Shown in pieces: positions 25,291 to 36,448 of a DNA stretch of 64,000 nt. Where the stretch lies: assembly GCF_019429535.1 (NCBI RefSeq), contig NZ_JAHXZM010000002.1, forward strand, positions 434,001-498,000. The letters run 5' to 3'. Numbering within the stretch: position 1 is the first letter of the stretch; each line of letters opens with the position of its first letter. The translations under genes and the position numbers were made by a program. Origin of the DNA: Sphingomonas citricola. Its GTDB lineage: Bacteria; Pseudomonadota; Alphaproteobacteria; Sphingomonadales; Sphingomonadaceae. The notes under the pieces were generated by a model. That model searched no databases and was not told the origin of the DNA. It worked only from the letters and a program-made list of their open reading frames with translations.

Positions 25291-28257
25291 TCAGGCGCCG
25301 GCGGTGCCGGCCTTCTTGGTCGTGTCGGCCTCGCGGGTCCGGCGGATTTCCTCGCGCACATTGTGGCCGAGCGCGTCGGCGATCAGCGCACCCTGCTCGG
25401 CCTGGTGGCGCTTCATCAGCCCCGTCGCGGGCGATGCGGCGGCGGCGCGGCCGGCGTAGCGCGGACGCTTGACCGGGGAGTTCGCTTCTCCCAGCACTTC
25501 CTCGATGAAAGGCTCGACGAAGAACCAGTAACCGTTGTTGCGCGGCTCTTCTTGCGCCCAGATCACCTCTTCGAGGTTCGGCATCCGCGCGATCCGCTCG
25601 ACCAGCGACTGCGTGGGGAAGGGGTAGAGCTGCTCGACGCGCACGATCTGCGTGTGCTCGTCGCCCGCCGCATCGCGCGCTTCCATCAGGTCGTACGACA
25701 CCTTGCCGGTGCACAGCACCAGCCGCTTGGTCGCGGCGTCCGCGGGTGCCGACGGGTCGGACAGCACGCGGCGGAAATGCGTGTCGCGCTGGAAGTCCGC
25801 CGCACTCGACACCGCCAGCTTGTGACGCAGCAGCGACTTGGGCGTGAACACGACCAGCGGCTTGCGGAAATTGCGGTGCATCTGCCGGCGAAGCAGGTGG
25901 AAATAGTTCGCCGGGGTGGTGCAGTTCGCGACCTGGATGTTGTCGCCCGCACATGCCTGCAGGAACCGCTCGGGGCGTGCCGAGCTATGCTCGGGGCCCT
26001 GGCCCTCGTATCCGTGCGGCAGCAGCATCACCAGACCGTTGGCGCGCAGCCACTTGGCCTCGCCCGAGGTGATGAACTGGTCGATCATGATCTGCGCGCC
26101 GTTGACGAAGTCGCCGAACTGCGCCTCCCACAGCACCAGCGTCTTCGGATCGGCGAGCGCGTAGCCGTATTCGAACCCGAGCACGCCATATTCGGACAAG
26201 GGGCTGTCCAGCACCTCGAAGCTGCCGTGCTCGACGTTCCACAGCGGCACGTACTTGTGCTCGTCGTTCTGGTCGACCCAGACGGCGTGACGTTGCGAGA
26301 AGGTGCCGCGGCCCGAATCCTGTCCCGACAGGCGGACGCCATATCCTTCGGACAACAACGACCCGAACGCCAGCGCCTCGCCCGTCGCCCAGTCGAAGTT
26401 CGCGCCCGACCGGAACATCTCGCGCTTGGCATCCAGCACGCGCGACAGCGTCTTGTGGACCGCGATCGTCTCGGGGATCGTCGTCAGCAGCCGGCCGATC
26501 GCGTCGAACAGCTTGGGCTCGATCCCGGTGTCGACGCTGCGGCGCTGGCTGTCGGCATCGGCGGGGGCGTGGAGCCCCGACCAGCGCCCCGCGAACCAGT
26601 CCGCCTTGTTGGGCTTGTACGCCGCGCCAGCCTCGAACTCGCCTTCGAGCAGCGTGGTGAACTGCTTGACGTTGTCATCGACCCACGCCTGGTCGACCAC
26701 GCCTTCCTGCACCAGCCGACGGGAATAGATGTCGCTCACGCCCGGGTGGCTGCGGATCGCCTTGTACATGATCGGCTGGGTGAAGCCCGGCTCGTCGCCC
26801 TCGTTGTGGCCGAAGCGGCGATAGCACCACATGTCGATCACGACGTCGCGGTGGAACTTCTGGCGATACTCGATCGCCATCTTGGTCGCGAAGGTGACCG
26901 CCTCGGGATCGTCGCCGTTGACGTGGAAGATCGGCGCCTGCACGCCCTTGGCGACGTCCGACGGATAGGGCGACGACCGCGCGAATTGCGGGCTGGTCGT
27001 GAAGCCGATCTGGTTGTTGATGACGAAGTGGACGCAGCCGCCGGTGTTGTAGCCGCGGATGCCCGAGAAACCGAAACATTCCCACACGATGCCTTGCCCG
27101 GCAAAGGCGGCGTCACCGTGGATCAGCACGGGCAGCGACTTGCAATGGTCGGTCAGGTCGCCCGCGATCGTCTGGATCGCGCGAACCTTGCCGAGCACGA
27201 CCGGGTCGGCGGCCTCCAGGTGCGACGGGTTGGCAACCAGGCTCATGTGCACCTTGTGACCGTCGAATTCGCGGTCGGTAGAAGTGCCGAGGTGATATTT
27301 GACGTCGCCCGAACCACCGATGTCATCGGGGTTGGCGCTACCGCCCGCGAACTCGTGGAAGATGACGCGCAGCGGCTTGCCCATGACGTTGGCGAGCACG
27401 TTCAGCCGCCCGCGATGCGCCATGCCGAACACGATCTCGTTGACCCCGGCAGCACCACCGTACTTGATCAGGCTCTCCAGCGCGGGGATCATGCTCTCGC
27501 CGCCGTCGAGCCCGAACCGCTTCGTCCCGACATATTTGCGGCCGAGGAACTTCTCCCACTGCTCGGCCTCGATCACCTTGTTCAGGATCGCCTTCTTGCC
27601 CTCGGGCGTGAACTCGATCGCCTTGTCCTTGCCCTCCATGCGATCCTGAAGGAACCGGCGCTCCTCCACGTCCGCAATGTGCATGTACTCGAGACCGACG
27701 TTGGCGCAGTAGTTGCTGCGCAACGTGTCGACCACCTCGCGCACCGTTGCCCATTCGAGTCCGAGCGTGCCACCGAGGTAGACGGGGCGATCGATGTCGT
27801 TGTCGGTGAAGCCGTAATATTCGGTCTTCAGATCTTCGGGCAATTCACGCAGGCCTGACAGGCCGAGCGGATCGAGGTTGGCGGCAAGATGACCGCGCAC
27901 GCGGTAGGTGCGCACCAACATCTGCACGCGGATCGCGTCGCCGGCGGCGCGGATAATGTCGTCCTTCGACGGGGCAGGGGCCGCAGGGGCAGGCTTCGCG
28001 CCGCCCTTCGCGGGCTTCGGCGCGGGCTCCATCTGTGTCGGGTCGAGCGCGGCGGTCAGATCGTCGGTGGTGGTGAGCGGCCAGCGTTCGTTGGTCCACG
28101 ACGGCGTGCTGCCAGCACCCTCCAGCCCTTCGAAGAAGGTGCGCCAGCCCGGCTCGACGCTGTCGGGCGCGGATTTGTAGCGGGCATAGAGCGTGTCGAT
28201 GAACGCGGGGCTCACGCCGCCGGCGATGTCGCTGAAATCCTGACCTTCGAAGCCCAT
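25291..28257 (-). CDS. sucA: 2-oxoglutarate dehydrogenase E1
   Basis: The 988-residue thiamine-diphosphate-dependent E1o that decarboxylates 2-oxoglutarate and succinylates the E2 lipoyl group. It has the E1o N-terminal segment (GFEGQDFSDIAGG), the HRGRLNVLANV block, the ThDP/Mg site IHGDAAFAGQGIVWECF, and the C-terminal RPRYAGRAAAASPATG found in E1o proteins. The ATG at 28257 has GAGG six bases upstream; an in-frame codon at 28269 is less likely. A 137-bp gap separates it from sucD. Confidence 0.96.
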   Translation of the reverse strand: MGFEGQDFSDIAGGVSPAFIDTLYARYKSAPDSVEPGWRTFFEGLEGAGSTPSWTNERWPLTTTDDLTAALDPTQMEPAPKPAKGGAKPAPAAPAPSKDDIIRAAGDAIRVQMLVRTYRVRGHLAANLDPLGLSGLRELPEDLKTEYYGFTDNDIDRPVYLGGTLGLEWATVREVVDTLRSNYCANVGLEYMHIADVEERRFLQDRMEGKDKAIEFTPEGKKAILNKVIEAEQWEKFLGRKYVGTKRFGLDGGESMIPALESLIKYGGAAGVNEIVFGMAHRGRLNVLANVMGKPLRVIFHEFAGGSANPDDIGGSGDVKYHLGTSTDREFDGHKVHMSLVANPSHLEAADPVVLGKVRAIQTIAGDLTDHCKSLPVLIHGDAAFAGQGIVWECFGFSGIRGYNTGGCVHFVINNQIGFTTSPQFARSSPYPSDVAKGVQAPIFHVNGDDPEAVTFATKMAIEYRQKFHRDVVIDMWCYRRFGHNEGDEPGFTQPIMYKAIRSHPGVSDIYSRRLVQEGVVDQAWVDDNVKQFTTLLEGEFEAGAAYKPNKADWFAGRWSGLHAPADADSQRRSVDTGIEPKLFDAIGRLLTTIPETIAVHKTLSRVLDAKREMFRSGANFDWATGEALAFGSLLSEGYGVRLSGQDSGRGTFSQRHAVWVDQNDEHKYVPLWNVEHGSFEVLDSPLSEYGVLGFEYGYALADPKTLVLWEAQFGDFVNGAQIMIDQFITSGEAKWLRANGLVMLLPHGYEGQGPEHSSARPERFLQACAGDNIQVANCTTPANYFHLLRRQMHRNFRKPLVVFTPKSLLRHKLAVSSAADFQRDTHFRRVLSDPSAPADAATKRLVLCTGKVSYDLMEARDAAGDEHTQIVRVEQLYPFPTQSLVERIARMPNLEEVIWAQEEPRNNGYWFFVEPFIEEVLGEANSPVKRPRYAGRAAAASPATGLMKRHQAEQGALIADALGHNVREEIRRTREADTTKKAGTAGA

Positions 28258-28394
28258 CACACACCTCATGTCCGTCCCCGCGACACGCCGGGAAGGGTGG
28301 GGCCGCCCACCTCGAAGGCGGTTAGCGGACGAGCGCGGGTGGCCCCGGTTACAAGCGCCCGTCCGTTATCGTGTCGCCCGCAGGCGACCCTGCA

Positions 28395-29275
<881 letters not shown>

Positions 29276-29279
<4 letters not shown>

Positions 29280-29806
29280 TTCGACTCCTGACAAAGATAT
29301 CCGACTGCGACCCTGACCGACGGGCGGTCGTTGCTGCCGGTGGATGCGAGATTGATGAAACGGTGATCGGGCGCCTGAAAGAACTGGTCGCCCTTGCCAT
29401 CGTCCTTGAACGGCGCGCCGTACGTCGACGCGAAGGCGGTCTGTATCCCGGCAAAGGCGCGAACGGATTCGATCCGGGCGAGCAGCGTGCACAATTGCGG
29501 TTTGCCGGGCTGCGGCTGCATCGACATGAGCATGAGATGGCCCTTGCCGTACAGGATGATGCTGGTGTCGATCGGCTTTCCGTCTTTCGACGCGATCGAT
29601 CCCTTCGACCAGCCGTCGGCGACGAGACGGGTCTGATCGAGCCCGGCGGGACCGACGCTGGCGACGCATGAGCGCGCGCCCGCGACGATCTCGTCCTGAG
29701 AAGCCGTCTCCAACCCCTTCGCATTCGCCGGCAGCACCGTGACGGCCGCGACGCAGAACGCCACGACCGCGCGATGCGGCAACGCGGAGGCGAAGGTGCC
29801 GCGCAC
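29276..29806 (-). CDS. Uncharacterised secreted protein inside the TCA operon
   Basis: A 176-residue protein from a GTG at 29806, two bases after the mdh stop. The N-terminus has a basic region and a hydrophobic stretch ([17 protein letters not shown]) typical of a signal peptide, so export is predicted. The mature part has three cysteines (ARSCVAS, QLCTLL, GYLCQES) and a mixed alpha/beta look. Its stop overlaps the sucD start. I recognise no family. It occupies the place where sucC usually lies between mdh and sucD. An in-frame upstream start at 29839 would overlap mdh. Confidence 0.7.
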
Positions 29807-29808
29807 GA

Positions 29809-30810
<1,002 letters not shown>

Positions 30811-30893
30811 CTACGCCCTTTGCACGCGCGCGACAACCCGCAAAAGCCTGCCGGGTACGATAGCAAAGATAACGGTTCGCAATAGCGATAGCC

Positions 30894-31988
30894 CTAATTC
30901 TGGCCGTGGCCCTGTACCAGATAATCTTCGGATCGCATCTCCTCCAACCGGCTGATGGTGCGCTCGAACTCGAAGCGGCCATCGCCGGCGGGGTAGAGTT
31001 GATCCGGCTCGGCATCGGCGGCGGCGAGCAGCTTGACCTTATATTCGTACAAGGCGTCGATCAGGCTGACGAAGCGCGCCGCCTCGTTGCGCATTGCGGG
31101 CCCGAGCTGCGGAATGCCGACGATGATGACGGTGTGATAGCGTCGCGCGATGCAAAGGTAGTCGGCAGGGCCGCGTGCCTCGCCGCACAGCCGCTTGAAG
31201 CTGAACACGGCAACGCCCTTCAATGCCTTTGGCACGTGCAGCGTGCGGCCTTGTACCGACAGCTCCTCGCTGGGCACGTGTTCGCGGTCTTCGGGCGGAT
31301 AATCGGTCAGGCGAAAGAAGGCGGCGGACAATTCCGCGGTCGCTGCGGCGCCATTGGGCACGAGCCACGTGTCCTGCTGCCCGAGCCGGTCGCGGCGGTA
31401 ATCGACCGGGCCGTTGAGCACGAGCACGTCGAGCCGCTCGCCGATCAACGCGATGAAGGGCAGGAAATGCTCGCGGTTTAGACCATTCTTGTATAGGTCG
31501 GACGGCGCGCGATTGCTGGTAGTGACGATCGTCACTCCCGCCTCGATCATGGCGGTGAACAGTCGCGACAGGATCATCGCGTCGGGCGAATTCGTCACCA
31601 TCATCTCGTCGAACGCGAGCAGCCGGGCGTCGTCGGCCAGCTGGCGCGCGACGGGCAGGATCGGGTCGCCCGCTTCCTTGCGCCGCTCGACCGCGATCCG
31701 GCCATGCACCTCGATCATGAACTCCGCGAAGTGGATCCGGCGTTTGGGCGTGACATCGACGTGATCGAAAAACAGGTCCATCAGCATCGACTTGCCGCGA
31801 CCGACATCACCCCAAAGATAGACGCCGCGCGGCTGCACCAGTCGTTTGCGAAACAAGCCGGTAGTGCGCGGATGCTCGAGTTCGTGGGCAAGGGCGTCGA
31901 GCCGGTCGGCGGCGGCCGACTGTTCCGCGTCGGCGCGCAACTCGCCGCCTGCGATCAGCGCGTCGTAGGCGGCGCGGACCTTGCCCAT
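30894..31988 (-). CDS. zapE: Cell division protein ZapE (AFG1-like ATPase)
   Basis: A 364-residue AFG1/ZapE P-loop ATPase. Walker A is GDVGRGKSMLMDLFF and Walker B lies in LLAFDEMMV. RGVYLWGDVG and the C-terminal FVSLIDALYEYKVKLL are family features. ZapE interacts with the Z-ring at late division in E. coli. The start overlaps the stop of the upstream thioesterase gene by one base (TGATG), so the two are coupled. Confidence 0.92.
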   Translation of the reverse strand: MGKVRAAYDALIAGGELRADAEQSAAADRLDALAHELEHPRTTGLFRKRLVQPRGVYLWGDVGRGKSMLMDLFFDHVDVTPKRRIHFAEFMIEVHGRIAVERRKEAGDPILPVARQLADDARLLAFDEMMVTNSPDAMILSRLFTAMIEAGVTIVTTSNRAPSDLYKNGLNREHFLPFIALIGERLDVLVLNGPVDYRRDRLGQQDTWLVPNGAAATAELSAAFFRLTDYPPEDREHVPSEELSVQGRTLHVPKALKGVAVFSFKRLCGEARGPADYLCIARRYHTVIIVGIPQLGPAMRNEAARFVSLIDALYEYKVKLLAAADAEPDQLYPAGDGRFEFERTISRLEEMRSEDYLVQGHGQN

Positions 31989-32461
31989 CAGCCCGCACTC
32001 GGCTTGCGGATCGTGCCGGAGAATTCGGCCACCGTCATCGCCATCTGCACCAGCAGGCCGCGGACGAAGATCAAGCGGCGGGTTTCGCGCAGGATCTCGA
32101 CCTGCGCCTCGAGGGGTTCGCCGACGCGGCCCGCCCCGATGAAATGGGTGTTGAGGTCGAGCGTGACCGCCGGCCCCGCCGACAGCGATCCGAAACTGCG
32201 CAGCGCGGCGAACAGCGCGACGTCGATGAAGCCGAGGAGCGCACCGCCGTGGACATTATTGCCAAAATTCGAATGACGATGCTCGGGCATCATCCGGACC
32301 CGAGCGAGGTCACCTTCTTGCCGGACGATCACGTCGCCCAGGAACGAATTGAACCGCGTCTCGTCGCGAAAGCGCCAGTGCATCCAGCCGGGGTGGTTGG
32401 GATGCTCGTCGAAGAGGAAGGCGCGCGAGGGTTCGGCCTCGCTATGATCGCTACGGTCCAT
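31988..32461 (-). CDS. PaaI-type hotdog thioesterase
   Basis: A 157-residue hotdog-fold protein. The family signature NFGNNVHGGALLGFIDVAL contains the HGG motif of PaaI/acyl-CoA thioesterase II-like enzymes, and the central strand is AVTLDLNTHFIGAGRVGEPL. It probably hydrolyses acyl-CoA thioesters, but the substrate cannot be read from sequence. It is translationally coupled to zapE downstream. Confidence 0.85.
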   Translation of the reverse strand: MDRSDHSEAEPSRAFLFDEHPNHPGWMHWRFRDETRFNSFLGDVIVRQEGDLARVRMMPEHRHSNFGNNVHGGALLGFIDVALFAALRSFGSLSAGPAVTLDLNTHFIGAGRVGEPLEAQVEILRETRRLIFVRGLLVQMAMTVAEFSGTIRKPSAG

Positions 32462-32551
32462 GGTGATCCATTCATGCGGGCTGCGGCGGGAACGTGTTCA
32501 GCCACGCGCCGCGGCAGGACCGGCATGAACGGACGAGGGGGTGTCGGCGGA

Positions 32552-33334
32552 TCAGACGATCCGCTCGACCTCCATCTTCTTGATCTCGGCGATCGCCTTC
32601 GCGGGTGACAAACCCTTGGGGCAGACGTTCGCGCAATTCATGATCGTGTGGCAGCGATACAGACGGAACGGATCCTCCAGCGCATCGAGCCGCTCGCCGG
32701 TCATCTCGTCGCGGCTGTCGGCGAGCCAGCGGTATGCCTGAAGCAGGATCGCCGGACCGAGGAACTTGTCCGAATTCCACCAATAGCTGGGGCACGAGGT
32801 CGAACAGCACGCGCACAGGATGCACTCGTACAAACCGTCGAGCTTGGCACGCTCCTCGGGGCTCTGCAGCCGCTCCTTGCCAGAGGGCGGCGGAGTCACG
32901 GTCTGCAGCCACGGCGTGATCGACGCATATTGCGCGTAGAAGCGCGTGAAATCGGGAACCAGATCCTTGACCACGTCCATCGCGGGGAGCGGCGTGATCT
33001 TTACCTCGCCCTTCACGTCCTCAATCGCGGTGGTACAGGCAAGACCGTTGCGCCCGTCGATGTTCATCGAGCACGACCCGCAAATGCCTTCGCGGCACGA
33101 GCGGCGGAAGGTAAGCGACGAATCCTGCTCGCCTTTGATCTTGATCAGCGCGTCGAGCACCATCGGGCCGCATTCGTCGAGGTTGACCTCGAAGGTGTCG
33201 AACCGCGGGTTCTCACCCGAATCCGGATCGTAGCGGTAGATCTTGAAGCTGCGCATCTTGCCGCCGGGTTGCGGCGAGGGATGCTTGGTGCCGCCCTTGA
33301 TTCGGCTGTTCTTGGGAAGGGTGAACTCGGCCAT
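32552..33334 (-). CDS. sdhB: Succinate dehydrogenase iron-sulfur subunit
   Basis: The 260-residue iron-sulfur subunit of complex II. The N-terminal 2Fe-2S domain has [15 protein letters not shown] and a further cysteine in LACTTA. The C-terminal domain has [17 protein letters not shown] and [15 protein letters not shown] for the 4Fe-4S and 3Fe-4S clusters. It is on the same strand as sdhCDA but about 3.1 kb downstream of sdhA, with three unrelated genes between, so it probably has its own promoter in the 185-bp gap upstream. Confidence 0.96.
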   Translation of the reverse strand: MAEFTLPKNSRIKGGTKHPSPQPGGKMRSFKIYRYDPDSGENPRFDTFEVNLDECGPMVLDALIKIKGEQDSSLTFRRSCREGICGSCSMNIDGRNGLACTTAIEDVKGEVKITPLPAMDVVKDLVPDFTRFYAQYASITPWLQTVTPPPSGKERLQSPEERAKLDGLYECILCACCSTSCPSYWWNSDKFLGPAILLQAYRWLADSRDEMTGERLDALEDPFRLYRCHTIMNCANVCPKGLSPAKAIAEIKKMEVERIV

Positions 33335-33519
33335 GCGTCTCGTTCTCGTGTTCGGGCAGGATCGCGGGCGCGAAACACGTCACGATCGCTGTCGGCTCAG
33401 ATACTCCATCGCGGCGTGCGCCGCAAACGGACCCGTCTCGCCTCTAGCGCACGGGCGCCTGCGCTCAAGATATAATGCGCGCAGCCCGCTCCACCAACAC
33501 CCCGGGGGGGGCGCAGGCG

Positions 33520-34113
33520 TCAAATGATGTCCAGCACCAGTCCGAGGTCGCGCGCGTGGCTCGCTTCGATATACCAATTGTGGGGCGCGCGCTCCTTTAG
33601 CTCATCCAGCGTCACCCGAGTGCCGCGGACGAGGTCGGCGAAGCCTTCGTCCTGAATCCGGATCGAATCCTCAATCTCGTTGAGCTTCGCGTTCAGCACC
33701 GGCGACAGCGTGTTGAGCGGCCCTGACAATTCGATCGTCGAGTTCATCAATCGCTCGTGGATCATTAGCCGCGAGTTCTTCGTCAGGAAACGCTTGTCCG
33801 CGGGGAAGGCCGACATGAACGTCGCGCCCGCGGAATAGACCGCGACCTTGCCGAGGAACAGCGCCTCGCGCCCGGTATATTCGCGCAGCAGCCTGATCGA
33901 ATCGCCCATCGCGCGCGCCATTTCAGGATCACCGCCGAGCGTCGTGATCGAGACGACCAGGGGACCGTCGGTCGGTGCGGCGGCGAGCCCGTCGAGGAAT
34001 TTCGCATACATCTGATCGTCGACGGTGCCGTACAATTGGATGTGCGGGCGTGCGAGCAGCGGATAGCTGTTGGCGTTGCTGGGCGTGGTGGCGGCGGTGC
34101 TGGGAGCGTTCAT
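33520..34113 (-). CDS. ClpP-like serine protease
   Basis: A 197-residue ClpP/crotonase-fold protease. Ser94 in KVAVYSAGATFMSAF is the likely nucleophile and His119 in RLMIHE the likely base, at ClpP-like spacing. It lacks the usual ClpP N-terminal axial sequence and has YSAGA instead of the normal SMGA, so it is a divergent relative, not the housekeeping ClpP. No Clp ATPase gene adjoins it. It follows the C13 peptidase gene by 47 bases on the same strand, suggesting an operon. Confidence 0.8.
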   Translation of the reverse strand: MNAPSTAATTPSNANSYPLLARPHIQLYGTVDDQMYAKFLDGLAAAPTDGPLVVSITTLGGDPEMARAMGDSIRLLREYTGREALFLGKVAVYSAGATFMSAFPADKRFLTKNSRLMIHERLMNSTIELSGPLNTLSPVLNAKLNEIEDSIRIQDEGFADLVRGTRVTLDELKERAPHNWYIEASHARDLGLVLDII

Positions 34114-34160
34114 GGCGCGCTTAGCGCCAGGGGTCGGCCAAGGTTCCGGTCTGCCCTCTG

Positions 34161-35126
34161 CTATTTGACCTGGAGCAATGGGATCGCGGGGCGGCCGACC
34201 GGCGCGTTCGCCACGGGCAGGTCATGCTCGAGCGCGTCGAGCCAGCGCTGCGCGCCGGCACCAATCGCGACCTGCGGGCGTGACGGGTCGAGCGCCGCGG
34301 CTTTCTCCCACCCCGCGATCATCCCCTGCGCCTGGTTCGCCGCGGCCGCGAGTGGTTGTGGTTTTCGCAGCGCGTTGTTGATCAGTGCGTCGCCGAAAAA
34401 GGTCCAGTCATTGTCCGCCTGACACCCGAACGACGGTCGGTCGGCCGCGGCAGCAGTGACGATCGCGGTCGTATCCGACGACAGCATCGGCACGAAGACG
34501 CCCGCATAGCAGGCGCTGAGCAGGATCAGCCGGTTGCGGATGCCTAGCGTCGAAAACTGGTTCCACAACCGGCTCGGCGACACCGCGCCGTATCCCTGAT
34601 CGCCGTCGTTGTAGTAAAGCCCGAACGGCGCGCCGTGGCTGGTGGTGTAAAGGACGAGCACGTCTTCCGCCGGGTCCATCACCTCCGCGACACGTGCGAG
34701 CGCTAGGTCGAGATTGCCGGGGCTGCCCATCGGCAGGTCGCTGTCGCGCGTACCGTCGCTGCCCGCGAGCAGAATGACGTGCCCGTCGGCGTGGTAGCGC
34801 CGCGCGAGCACCCGCGCCGCCTCGCGCGCTTCGCGGCCGAACACGGGATCGCTGTCGAGCGCGGCGACGATCACGAAAGCCTCGACATTGCCCGCGCGCT
34901 GCGGACGCACCGCGGCCAGTGTGCGCTCGAGCCGGCGGTGTTCCGCCAATTGCCAGCGCGCGGGGCGGTCGCGCTCGACGTCGATCCCCATGTCGGCCTG
35001 GGCCTGCGTCTCGTCGTCGCCGCCGGCGAAGACCGGCGCGGGCAGGGTGTGGTGCACGGGTTGATAGCCCTGCGCCGCGGCGACGCTCGCGACCAATGCG
35101 ATGACGAGCGGCAGAAGCGTGCGCAT
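34161..35126 (-). CDS. Secreted C13 (legumain-type) cysteine peptidase
   Basis: A 321-residue protein with a signal peptide (MRTLLPLVIALVASVAAAQG). The catalytic dyad of clan CD is visible: His164 in YTTSHGAPFG and Cys206 in ILLSACYAGVF. C13 enzymes of this bacterial group are predicted periplasmic peptidases of unknown substrate. The ATG at 35126 is preferred; another is six bases upstream. The partner gene downstream encodes a ClpP-like protease. The 113 bp to the divergent SDR gene must hold both promoters. Confidence 0.85.
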   Translation of the reverse strand: MRTLLPLVIALVASVAAAQGYQPVHHTLPAPVFAGGDDETQAQADMGIDVERDRPARWQLAEHRRLERTLAAVRPQRAGNVEAFVIVAALDSDPVFGREAREAARVLARRYHADGHVILLAGSDGTRDSDLPMGSPGNLDLALARVAEVMDPAEDVLVLYTTSHGAPFGLYYNDGDQGYGAVSPSRLWNQFSTLGIRNRLILLSACYAGVFVPMLSSDTTAIVTAAAADRPSFGCQADNDWTFFGDALINNALRKPQPLAAAANQAQGMIAGWEKAAALDPSRPQVAIGAGAQRWLDALEHDLPVANAPVGRPAIPLLQVK

Positions 35127-35245
35127 GGCCAAGATACCCCCGGCGCCGAATTAATCGGAACGTTCCAGACGAAGTCAAGCGCAGCAGACCGCGGAACGCG
35201 CGTACGTCACGTTCGCTGTGATGCAAACCGCATGGAAGCAACGCG

Positions 35246-36256
35246 ATGTCATTGAAACTAAAGCCGCTCGACCAGCAGGTGGTCGTCATCACGGGTGCCT
35301 CGTCGGGGATCGGGTTGGTGACTGCGCGGCTGCTGGCCACCCGCGGCGCGAAGCTCGTCGTCGTCGCGCGGGACGAATTGACGCTCACGGACCTCGTCCG
35401 GGACGTCGAGGCGGGTGGTGGCGAGGCTTATGCCGTCGCGGCGGATGTCGGCGATCCGGCGGCGGCGGCGCGTGTCGCGCGCCACGCGGTGGCGCGGTTC
35501 GGACGGATCGATACGTGGATCAACAACGCGGGCGTCGCGATCTACGCCAAGTTACTCGACACCCCATTCGACGAGCATGAACGGCTGTTCCGCACCAATT
35601 ACTTCGGGGTCGTCAACGGATGCGCGGCGGCAGTGCCGCATCTGCGCGAGCACGGCGGCGCGCTGATCACCGTCGCCTCGATCGCGGCGGGGATGCCGAG
35701 CCCGCTGATGGGCGCCTATGCGGCGAGCAAGCACGCGGTGAAAGGCTATGTCGACACGCTGCGGGCCGAGTTGCTGCGGGAGCGGGCGCCGATCTCGGTC
35801 ACGCTGATTCAGCCGTCGGGGATCGACACGCCCGTCGCCGAGCACGCCAGCAATCACGTCGGCGGGAAGGCGCGCATCCCGCCGGTCGTCTACGACCCGA
35901 CGCTAGTCGCCGAAGCGATTGTCGACGCAGCAACGCGGCCGACACATGGCGTCACGGTGGGAGGCGCGGGGAAGGCGCAGGTGCTGTTTGCCCAACACGC
36001 ACCGGCATTGTTCGACCGCGTGGCGGCGATCGGGTCGGCGCTGTTCGTTGACCCGACCAAGAATCAGCCCGGCCCCGACAATCTGTTCGCGCCCGCGCGC
36101 AACGGCGTGGAGCGATCGCGGGATCAGCGTGGCAAGGGGTTCAGTCTCTACACCTCGGCGATGCGGCATCCGGCCGCGATGCTGGCGCTGGGCCTGGGAC
36201 TGGCAGGGGCGGCGATCTGGTCGAGGCGCCATAGCGGCGTCGCCGAGGCCGCTTAG
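35246..36256 (+). CDS. SDR family oxidoreductase with C-terminal membrane segment
   Basis: A 336-residue short-chain dehydrogenase. The cofactor site is VVITGASSGIG, the NAG motif is INNAGVAIY, and the catalytic Ser, Tyr and Lys lie in TVASIAA and GAYAASKHAVKGY. A C-terminal hydrophobic segment (PAAMLALGLGLAGAAIW) could tether it to the membrane. The substrate is unknown. It lies divergent from the C13 peptidase and convergent with sdhA, splitting sdhB from sdhCDA. Confidence 0.87.
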   Translation: MSLKLKPLDQQVVVITGASSGIGLVTARLLATRGAKLVVVARDELTLTDLVRDVEAGGGEAYAVAADVGDPAAAARVARHAVARFGRIDTWINNAGVAIYAKLLDTPFDEHERLFRTNYFGVVNGCAAAVPHLREHGGALITVASIAAGMPSPLMGAYAASKHAVKGYVDTLRAELLRERAPISVTLIQPSGIDTPVAEHASNHVGGKARIPPVVYDPTLVAEAIVDAATRPTHGVTVGGAGKAQVLFAQHAPALFDRVAAIGSALFVDPTKNQPGPDNLFAPARNGVERSRDQRGKGFSLYTSAMRHPAAMLALGLGLAGAAIWSRRHSGVAEAA

Positions 36257-36364
36257 TTGAGCGCGTAGGAGAGGGCCCCCGCTAGGACCTCGTGGATGCC
36301 GACGACGGAACGGGTGGACGGTTCGCCGACCTCCGCTCACCGCCCTTGTCACCCTGGAGACTAT

Positions 36365-36410
36365 CCGGGATCCCGCTTTTGCTCGGTCGCGAAGCGCAGC
36401 AGGATCCCGG
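36365..36410. terminator. Palindrome between the SDR gene and sdhA
   Basis: CCGGGATCC (36365-36373) pairs with GGATCCCGG (36402-36410), extended by CGCTT (36374-36378) with AAGCG (36392-36396). It lies in the 192-bp gap between two convergent genes, so it may act as a bidirectional terminator. It also resembles intergenic palindromic repeats. Confidence 0.5.
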
Positions 36411-36448
36411 GGCCAACGCCGTGGCAACGGCGGTGGTATTCAACTCAA

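Noticed and set aside
33335..33519. A gene in the gap between the ClpP-like gene and sdhB
   Set aside because: The small open frames here lack a ribosome-binding site and a recognisable domain; the 185 bp more likely holds the sdhB promoter.
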